Source of the DNA: Granulicella pectinivorans
Lineage (GTDB): Bacteria; Acidobacteriota; Terriglobia; Terriglobales; Acidobacteriaceae
NCBI RefSeq assembly: GCF_900114625.1
Contig: NZ_FOZL01000001.1
Span: forward strand, 1,426,001-1,490,000
Direction: 5' to 3'
Length of the DNA: 64,000 nucleotides
The translations under genes were made by a program, and so were the position numbers. Positions within the stretch are counted from its first letter, which is position 1. The number at the start of each line of letters is the position of its first letter. The notes below the pieces were generated by a model that saw nothing but the letters and a program-made list of their open reading frames with translations, was not told the origin of the DNA and made no database searches. Positions 58,227 through 64,000 of this stretch are shown here, piece by piece.

Positions 58227-58838
58227 CTACTTCTTGGCCTTGGCGAAGCGCTTGTTGATCTCGTCCCAGTTGACGACGCTCCACCAGGCGGCGAGGTAGT
58301 CGGGGCGCTTGTTCTGATACTTCAGGTAGTAGGCGTGCTCCCAGACGTCGTTGCCGAGGATAGGGTAGAGGCCCGAGGACAGAGGGGTGTCCTGGTTGGG
58401 GGTGGTGACGATCTTGAGCTTGCCGCCCTCGAAGACCAGCCAGCCCCAGCCGGCGCCGAACTGCTTCGCGGTGGTCTCGTTAAAGGTCTTCTTGAACGTT
58501 TCGAAGTCGCCAAAGTCGGCGGTGATCTGCTCGGCGATGTCGCCCGAGGGGGCTCCGCCGCCGCCCGGCTTCATGATCTCCCAGAACATGGTGTGGTTCA
58601 CGTGGCCGCCACCGTTGTTGCGGACCACTGTACGGACGTCCTCCGGGATCGACGCGAGGTCGGCGACGAGCTCTTCCGGGGTCTTCGTGCCGAGCTCGGG
58701 GTGCTTCTCGACGGCGCCGTTCAGGTTGGTCACGTAGGTCTGGTGGTGCTTGTCGTGGTGCAGCTTCATCGTGGCTTCGTCGATGGTCGGCTCAAGCGCG
58801 GTGTAGTCGTAGGGCAGTGCGGGAAGTTCGAATGCCAT
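58227..58838 (-). CDS. sodA: Superoxide dismutase, Mn/Fe type
   Basis: A 203-residue SOD. Metal ligands are His27, His82, Asp164 and His168. GGHVNHTMFW and DVWEHAYYLKYQN are the family signatures, and the WGWLVF segment and Gln149 position suggest the Mn or cambialistic type rather than the Fe type. GGAG 6 nt before ATG 58838 fixes the start. There is no signal peptide, so it is cytosolic. It is divergent from the GH15 gene. Confidence 0.93.
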   Translation of the reverse strand: MAFELPALPYDYTALEPTIDEATMKLHHDKHHQTYVTNLNGAVEKHPELGTKTPEELVADLASIPEDVRTVVRNNGGGHVNHTMFWEIMKPGGGGAPSGDIAEQITADFGDFETFKKTFNETTAKQFGAGWGWLVFEGGKLKIVTTPNQDTPLSSGLYPILGNDVWEHAYYLKYQNKRPDYLAAWWSVVNWDEINKRFAKAKK

Positions 58839-59051
58839 GAAAATCTCCTCGTGAGTCAAAATCCTGGTTTGGGCCGGCTCTTCGCGTTCCGGCGGGTTAC
58901 CTCTGGTTCGATGCCGTCCGGCACTGGCGCGATGCAGCCCGCGCACCAAATGCTTCCGCATCAATGATCCCGGCCTTCGCATCATATCGTAGCCTGATGA
59001 TTTCAATGGACTGTTGTATCCTTTGCCCGCTTTTGCGTTCTAATGAGGAAA

Positions 59052-61562
59052 ATGAGCGACCTTGTCTCCGCATACCACTGGCTTGACGATGACGGACCTG
59101 CTTTTGGCGGTCCTGGGCTGGAACCACGCTGGACCTCGAGCCGCAAGAACGCCGTCATTACGGCCTATGCGGCATCCAGCCGGGTCTGGCTCACCACGTC
59201 CCACGGCACCCTGAATGAAATCTACTTCCCGACGATCGATAAGCCGCAGACGCGCGACATGGAACTGCTTTTCACCGACGAGAGAACCTTCGTCCACGAG
59301 GAGAAGCGCGACTTCCGCTATGACTTCAACTACATCGATCCCGACGCCACGGCCGTGCGGGTGACGGCCACGGCTCCAGGCGGCCTGTACAAGGTGACGA
59401 AGGAGTTCATCTCGGATCCGCATCATCCAGTGGTGCTGGTAAATGTGAAGATCGAGGCTTCGCCCGAGGTGCTGGCTACGCTGAAGTGCTATGCGCTGCT
59501 CGCGCCGCATCTGGATGGAGGCGGCCATGGGAACTCGGCGCGGTCGATCCAGGTCGCGGGCCAAAGGGCTCTGCTGGCGTGGAAGAACAACGTCTCGCTG
59601 GCATTTGGGGCAGATTGCGGCTTTTCGCGGACCTCGTGCGGCTTTGTCGGGTCGTCGGACGGCTTCCAGGACCTGCAGAAGAATGGCAAGATGACGTGGC
59701 AGTTCGGCCAGGCGCTGAACGGCAACCTGGCGGTCATGGGCGAGATCGAGTGCTGCCACAACCAGCAGTTCACCATCGCGATTGCACTCGGCGACGGTCA
59801 TCATGCTGCGCTGGCGGGGATGATGCAGACGCTTTCGACCCCCTATGCGCTTCATTGCAAAAGGTTTATCGAGCAATGGCATCGTGCGGAGGCACCTCTG
59901 AGGCTGGCTGCGTCCTCGACCGACGGCGGACGTTTGATGCGGATCTCGCACAACATGGTGTTGACGCACGAGGACAAGACGTATTCGGGCGCGTTTATCG
60001 CTTCGGCCTCGGTGCCCTGGGGGGCTTCGAAGTCGGATGACGACCTGGGCGGGTACCACCTGGTGTGGACGCGGGACATGGTGCAGTCTGCAACCGCTTT
60101 GCTGGCCTGCGGCCGCATCGATACCGCGCGGCGGGCACTGGTCTATCTGGCTTGTACGCAGCATGCGGACGGCGGATTTGCCCAGAACTTCTGGATCGAT
60201 GGAACGCCCTACTGGTCGGGGATTCAGCTCGATGAGGTCGCTTTCCCAATCATCCTGGCCTGGCGGCTCTGGAAGGTGGATGGTCTGGGGAACTTCGATG
60301 TCTTCCCGTTTGTCGAAGCGGCGGCCTCATTCCTCTGCCGGTACGCTCCGGTGACGCAGCAGGAACGCTGGGAGGAGAATGCAGGGTACTCGCCTTCGAC
60401 GCTGGCTGCGGTGATCGCCGGGCTGGTGTGCGCGGCGGATATCTCGCGGGCGCACGATGCGACCGATGTGGCGGACTCGCTGGAGGCGTATGCAGACTGG
60501 ATCGAGTCCCATCTGGATGAGTGGACGACGACCTCGGACGGTGTGCTGCTGCCGGAGGTGAAGAGGCACTATATCCGGATTACGCCGCCCGCCCCGGGCG
60601 AGCCGTTCCATAACGATTCGATCCCCGTGGGAACGATTCGCATTGCAAACCGCGGCCCCGAAGAGAAGTCGGTCTTCGAGGCGCGCGAGGTGGTGGACGG
60701 CGGCTTCCTGGAGCTGGTGCGGTATGGCATTCGCCGTGCGGATGACCCGCTGATGATCGATACCCTGAAGGTGATCGACGCGACGTTGAAGATCGAGACT
60801 CCCAATGGCGTCTGCTGGCGCCGCTACAACCATGATGGATACGGCCAGAAAAAGGACGGCGGGCCGTACGACGGATGGGGACAGGGAAGGGCGTGGCCTC
60901 TGCTGGGCGGCGAACGAGCCCACTACGAGCTTGCCGCCGGGAAGGACGTCAAGAGCTTCATCACGGCGTTTGAGAAGTTTGCGTCCTACGGCGGCATGAT
61001 GCCGGAGCAGGTCTGGGATCATGCGGATCTCCCGGAAGAGGGGATGTTCCTGGGGTATTCGGCAGGGTCGGCGCAGCCACTGGTGTGGTGCCACGCGGAG
61101 TATCTGAAGCTGCTGCGGTCGGTGGCGGATCACAAGGTCTTCGACAATATTTCGGTCGTCGAGGAGCGGTACGCAAAGCTTGCCGCGGACCGCAAGTTCA
61201 AGAGCGGGGTGGAGATCTTCCGGACGAGTCGCATTTTGACGACGCTCCCGGCGGGGCAGACGCTCAGAATTGCGGATCACTCGAAGTTCCGGGTGACCTG
61301 GTCGAAGGACAACTGGGCGACGGTGGAGCACCTGGATTCCGTGCAGATTGGCAAGGCCTTTTACCAGGCGGACATCCCGACCGCGAAGGATGAGAGCGGT
61401 ACGATTACTTTCACGCTGGAGTACCCGGCCGAAAACCGGTGGTTGGGGCGGAACTACGATGTGGCGATCGTGGCGCCGAGCGCGCTGATCGACGATCCCG
61501 CGCCGTCGCAGGTGACTCCCAGCGACGGTGGGATCGAGGTGAAGGTTCCCGCTACGATTTAG
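59052..61562 (+). CDS. GH15 glucoamylase-type glycoside hydrolase
   Basis: An 836-residue enzyme. The N-terminal beta-sandwich (about 1-270) precedes the (alpha/alpha)6 barrel. The general acid is Glu441 or Glu442 (RWEENAGYSPST) and the general base Glu652 (MPEQVWD), both typical of family 15 glucoamylase/glucodextranase. LVWTRDMVQ is the usual substrate-binding stretch. It removes glucose from the non-reducing end of alpha-glucans; there is no signal peptide, so storage glycogen or dextrins inside the cell are likely substrates. GAGG lies 4 nt before ATG 59052; an ATG at 59043 is the alternative. A C-terminal beta domain (about 690-836) follows. Confidence 0.9.
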   Translation: MSDLVSAYHWLDDDGPAFGGPGLEPRWTSSRKNAVITAYAASSRVWLTTSHGTLNEIYFPTIDKPQTRDMELLFTDERTFVHEEKRDFRYDFNYIDPDATAVRVTATAPGGLYKVTKEFISDPHHPVVLVNVKIEASPEVLATLKCYALLAPHLDGGGHGNSARSIQVAGQRALLAWKNNVSLAFGADCGFSRTSCGFVGSSDGFQDLQKNGKMTWQFGQALNGNLAVMGEIECCHNQQFTIAIALGDGHHAALAGMMQTLSTPYALHCKRFIEQWHRAEAPLRLAASSTDGGRLMRISHNMVLTHEDKTYSGAFIASASVPWGASKSDDDLGGYHLVWTRDMVQSATALLACGRIDTARRALVYLACTQHADGGFAQNFWIDGTPYWSGIQLDEVAFPIILAWRLWKVDGLGNFDVFPFVEAAASFLCRYAPVTQQERWEENAGYSPSTLAAVIAGLVCAADISRAHDATDVADSLEAYADWIESHLDEWTTTSDGVLLPEVKRHYIRITPPAPGEPFHNDSIPVGTIRIANRGPEEKSVFEAREVVDGGFLELVRYGIRRADDPLMIDTLKVIDATLKIETPNGVCWRRYNHDGYGQKKDGGPYDGWGQGRAWPLLGGERAHYELAAGKDVKSFITAFEKFASYGGMMPEQVWDHADLPEEGMFLGYSAGSAQPLVWCHAEYLKLLRSVADHKVFDNISVVEERYAKLAADRKFKSGVEIFRTSRILTTLPAGQTLRIADHSKFRVTWSKDNWATVEHLDSVQIGKAFYQADIPTAKDESGTITFTLEYPAENRWLGRNYDVAIVAPSALIDDPAPSQVTPSDGGIEVKVPATI

Positions 61563-61584
61563 GGGCGAGGTCCTCTGCGATGCG

Positions 61585-61608
61585 GCTGGCCTTCCTTCGG
61601 TGGCCAGC
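61585..61608 (+). terminator. Hairpin after the GH15 gene
   Basis: GCTGGCC pairs with GGCCAGC around a 10-base loop, 22 bases past the stop, followed by TAAACTTT. Confidence 0.55.
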
Positions 61609-61736
61609 TAAACTTTCACAGAACGGATTCGGGCTGCGTTCCTGAATTCCGCCTCGGCTAGTACACTGGATCAACGCGTTATTGCCGGGAACAGAGAACT
61701 CACAAAGAGAACACGAGAAGAGGATCAGAGGAAACA

Positions 61737-63728
61737 ATGAGCGATACCAGCCCAGAACTCGCACAGCTTGCCATCAACACGCTCCGCTTTCTAGCCGTCG
61801 ACGCCGTGGAAGCGGCCAAGTCCGGCCACCCCGGAGCCCCCCTCGGCTGCGCGCCCATCGCCTACCTGCTGTACCACAAGATTATGAAGTACAACCCGAC
61901 GGAGCCGCTTTGGTCCGACCGCGACCGTTTTGTGTTGTCGAACGGACACGCTTCGGCGCTGCTCTATGGCGTGCTGCACCTCACGGGTTACGATCTGCCG
62001 ATCTCGCAACTGGCTGCGTTCCGGCAGTGGGGATCGCACACCCCCGGGCACCCGGAGTACGGCGAAACCCCCGGCGTCGAAGTCACGACCGGCCCGCTGG
62101 GACAGGGTCTCGGCATGGCCGTCGGTCTCGCGATTGCCGAAAAGCACCTGGCCGCCACCTATAACCACGAGAACCACACGCCGGTTGATCACTACACCTA
62201 CGTCCTGTGCGGCGACGGCGACCTGATGGAAGGCATCTCGCACGAGTCCTGCTCGCTGGCCGGAACCCTGAATCTGGGCAAGCTGATCGTGCTGTACGAC
62301 GATAACCTGATCTCGCTCGACGGACCCACCGACCTGAGCTACACCGAAGACGTGACCAAACGCTTTGAGGCGTATCACTGGCATGTGCAGATGGTGGACG
62401 ACGGCAACGACCTCGAGGCGATCGAGTCCGCGATTCTGAAGGCCAAGGCCGAGACGACCAAGCCCTCGCTGATCCGCGTGCGGACGGTGATCGGTTACGG
62501 CAGCCCGAAGGCCGGTACGAACAAGGTGCATGGCGAAGCGCTCGGACCGGAAGCCACCAAGGCGACCAAGAAGAACCTCGGCTTCCCGGAGGACAAGAAC
62601 TTCTACGTCCCGGAAGAGGCTGGCAAGCACTGGCTCGAGGCGGTGGAGAAGGGCAAGAAGGCTCAGGCCGAGTGGCAGGAGAAGTTCGAGGCGTTCTCGA
62701 AGGCCTACCCCGAGCTGGGCGAGCAGTACACCCGCACCTTCGAAGGCAAGCTGGCTGAAGGATGGGAGAAGGCGATTCCCGTCTTCCCGACCGAGAAGGG
62801 CATCGCAACCCGCAACGCCGGCCAGGTCATCCTGAACGCCGTGGCGAAGATCGTTCCCGAGCTGTTTGGCGGCGCGGCCGATCTGACCGCTTCGACCAAG
62901 ACCATCTTCAAGGATTCGCCGAGCTTCCACGTCGATCCCAAGGGCCGCAACGTCTTCTTCGGCGTGCGCGAGTTCGGCATGATGGCCGCTGTGAACGGTA
63001 TGGCGTCGCACGGCGGACTGATTCCGTTCGGCTCCACCTTCTTCACCTTCTCTGACTACTGCCGTTCGGCGCTCCGCATGGGCGCGTTGGAGTCGTCTCA
63101 CTCGCTCTATATCTTCACGCACGATTCGATCGGTCTCGGCGAAGATGGCCCCACGCACCAGCCCATCGAGCACCTGATGAGCTTGCGCGCGATCCCTCAG
63201 CTTACTGACTTCCGCCCTGCGGACGCGAACGAGACCGCCGCTGTCTGGCACCTCGCGCTGGCCCGCAAGTCGCCTTCGTTCATGGCGCTTTCGCGTCAGG
63301 ATCTGCCGGTTCTCGACGCCGAGAAGTACAAGGTGTTCGAGGGAACCTCGAAGGGCGCGTATGTGCTGGAGAACTTCGGCACGGACGTGATCCTCGTTGC
63401 GGCTGGTTCCGAAGTCGCGATGATCATGAAGGCGGCGTTGGAGCTGAAGGAAGCCGGGATTCTGGCGACCGTCGTCTCGATGCCCAGCTTCAAGATCTTC
63501 GAGGAGCAAACGGAGGAGTACAAGATGTCGATCTTCCCGCACGGTGTGCCGAAGATCTCGCTCGAAGCCGGTGCCACGATGGGCTGGTGGAAGTACATCG
63601 GACGCGACGGCATCGCGATCGGTCTGGATCGCTTCGGCGCCTCGGCGCCGGCACCTCTGGTGCAGGACAAGCTGGGAATCTCGGCTTCGGCTGTGGTTGA
63701 AGCGGCCAAGAAGCTGGTCAAGAAGTAA
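61737..63728 (+). CDS. tkt: Transketolase
   Basis: A 663-residue TPP enzyme. KSGHPGAPLG, NGHASALLYG, GPLGQGLGMAVGLA, the TPP motif GDGDLMEGISHE, the catalytic Glu in FFGVREFGMMA, HDSIGLGEDGPTHQP and the C-terminal domain are in order. It moves two-carbon units between sugar phosphates in the pentose phosphate pathway. AGAGGAAAC 1 nt before the ATG gives the start. A perfect terminator hairpin follows, yet a 45-residue gene and a probable rpiA continue on the same strand. Confidence 0.96.
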   Translation: MSDTSPELAQLAINTLRFLAVDAVEAAKSGHPGAPLGCAPIAYLLYHKIMKYNPTEPLWSDRDRFVLSNGHASALLYGVLHLTGYDLPISQLAAFRQWGSHTPGHPEYGETPGVEVTTGPLGQGLGMAVGLAIAEKHLAATYNHENHTPVDHYTYVLCGDGDLMEGISHESCSLAGTLNLGKLIVLYDDNLISLDGPTDLSYTEDVTKRFEAYHWHVQMVDDGNDLEAIESAILKAKAETTKPSLIRVRTVIGYGSPKAGTNKVHGEALGPEATKATKKNLGFPEDKNFYVPEEAGKHWLEAVEKGKKAQAEWQEKFEAFSKAYPELGEQYTRTFEGKLAEGWEKAIPVFPTEKGIATRNAGQVILNAVAKIVPELFGGAADLTASTKTIFKDSPSFHVDPKGRNVFFGVREFGMMAAVNGMASHGGLIPFGSTFFTFSDYCRSALRMGALESSHSLYIFTHDSIGLGEDGPTHQPIEHLMSLRAIPQLTDFRPADANETAAVWHLALARKSPSFMALSRQDLPVLDAEKYKVFEGTSKGAYVLENFGTDVILVAAGSEVAMIMKAALELKEAGILATVVSMPSFKIFEEQTEEYKMSIFPHGVPKISLEAGATMGWWKYIGRDGIAIGLDRFGASAPAPLVQDKLGISASAVVEAAKKLVKK

Positions 63729-63732
63729 AGAG

Positions 63733-63763
63733 AAGGGACGGGGCATTGAGCCCCGTCCCTTCG
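63733..63763 (+). terminator. Terminator hairpin of tkt
   Basis: GAAGGGACGGGGC pairs perfectly with GCCCCGTCCCTTC around ATTGA, followed by GTCCTTTG. Confidence 0.8.
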
Positions 63764-63832
63764 TCCTTTGAGTCAAACGGAAACGTTTCACGGTTTGAGG
63801 AGCTTTCCACCCTCTGCCGCACGGAGCAGCAT

Positions 63833-63970
63833 ATGGTCACCAGCGAAAAAGAGATGGTTCGCCCGCTGATTGAGGGCACCAAGGCCCCCGAGCGCGATAC
63901 CGTTCTCCAGCCCACCTATGAAGATTCCGTCCCACCGGACCCCGAAGAATACTGGGACGACCAGGACTAA
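63833..63970 (+). CDS. 45-residue acidic protein between tkt and rpiA
   Basis: ATG at 63833 has GGAG 7 nt upstream. The product reads MVTSEKEMVRPLIEGTKAPE, followed by a tail rich in Pro, Glu and Asp that ends WDDQD. It has no hydrophobic core and is probably disordered. The stop lies 3 bases before the next ATG, so it is likely cotranscribed with the following gene. The function is unknown; a longer form starting at 63746 would overlap the tkt terminator and lacks a ribosome site. Confidence 0.55.
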   Translation: MVTSEKEMVRPLIEGTKAPERDTVLQPTYEDSVPPDPEEYWDDQD

Positions 63971-63973
63971 GCC

Positions 63974-64000
63974 ATGACGCAAGATGAAGCGAAGAAGCTC
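63974..64000 (+). CDS. rpiA: Probable ribose-5-phosphate isomerase A, only the first 9 codons
   Basis: The last nine codons of the window read MTQDEAKKL, which matches the usual opening of RpiA (MTQDELK- or similar). No more sequence is available. The transketolase gene nearby fits the same pathway. The assignment rests on those few residues and the context, so it is tentative. Confidence 0.4.

Noticed and set aside
59040..60164. Minus-strand frame of 374 codons opposite the GH15 gene
   Set aside because: It is a shadow of a clear GH15 enzyme and has no start signal.
61791..63791. 666-codon open frame antisense to transketolase
   Set aside because: It is the mirror frame of a GC-rich gene. 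Its composition is Arg/Leu/Val-rich with no recognisable motif, while the plus-strand frame has every transketolase motif.

Overview
The window looks like a chromosomal segment of an acidobacterium, most likely family Acidobacteriaceae (a Granulicella, Terriglobus or Edaphobacter relative). The reasons are a GC-rich chromosome with GC-rich third codon positions, a von Willebrand protein of the acidobacterial VWFA-related type, a large Oar-like TonB-dependent receptor with an N-terminal carboxypeptidase-regulatory domain, many Tat- or Sec-exported enzymes, and many genes preceded by a -10 box instead of a ribosome binding site. I saw no phage, insertion sequence, CRISPR array, rRNA or tRNA. This is mostly core and niche genome rather than an island.

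Layout. 1-5.5 kb: the end of a rhomboid-fold protein without catalytic residues, an S9 prolyl-oligopeptidase-type peptidase, then a small-gene region (a CxxC protein, two related microproteins, khpA and a Crp/Fnr regulator). 5.5-12.6 kb: aspS, a phosphodiesterase, a DUF1287 protein, an alpha/beta-hydrolase-like protein with an EF-hand-like loop, hisS, a gamma-carbonic anhydrase and rpsU. 12.9-18.6 kb: a zinc-ribbon protein, a 131-nt near-palindrome, the VWFA protein, a DUF4252-like protein, adenosine deaminase, an amino-acid permease with no ordinary start codon, and a very basic 51-residue protein. 18.6-29.5 kb: a PcrA/UvrD helicase, a small secreted protein, a LOG-type hydrolase, DUF971 and DUF3050 proteins, a TauE permease, an orphan ABC ATPase, an SDR, and Tat-exported amidase and metallo-beta-lactamase-fold proteins. 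29.6-39.2 kb: gyrB, rpmI-rplT, a DprE1/DprE2-like pair and the TonB receptor. 39.3-49.5 kb: a transglutaminase / alpha-E / circularly permuted ATP-grasp operon, a zinc-dependent phospholipase C, a PadR-controlled membrane protein, a ChaN-like protein and typA. 49.6-64 kb: a GT39 glycosyltransferase, a MetE-like protein, a CPBP protease, a Tat-exported unknown, GNAT, a coiled-coil/zinc-ribbon membrane protein, a DUF1080 protein, superoxide dismutase, GH15 glucoamylase, transketolase, a 45-residue protein and the first codons of a probable rpiA.

Working together. Translation and replication housekeeping (aspS, hisS, rpsU, rpmI, rplT, gyrB, typA, the helicase) is interspersed with envelope and scavenging functions (exported peptidase, phosphodiesterase, amidase, TonB receptor, phospholipase). 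The clearest functional modules are the ATP-grasp/alpha-E/transglutaminase operon, the dprE1-dprE2 pair (overlapping ATGA), the PadR/membrane-protein pair with an operator, DUF971-DUF3050, and tkt followed by a probable rpiA (pentose phosphate pathway).

The most unusual window-wide signal is a recurring hexamer resembling TANNNT placed exactly 6 or 9 nt before the start codon of a dozen genes, which suggests widespread leaderless transcription. Assignments are by reading motifs and family resemblance only; no database search was run.
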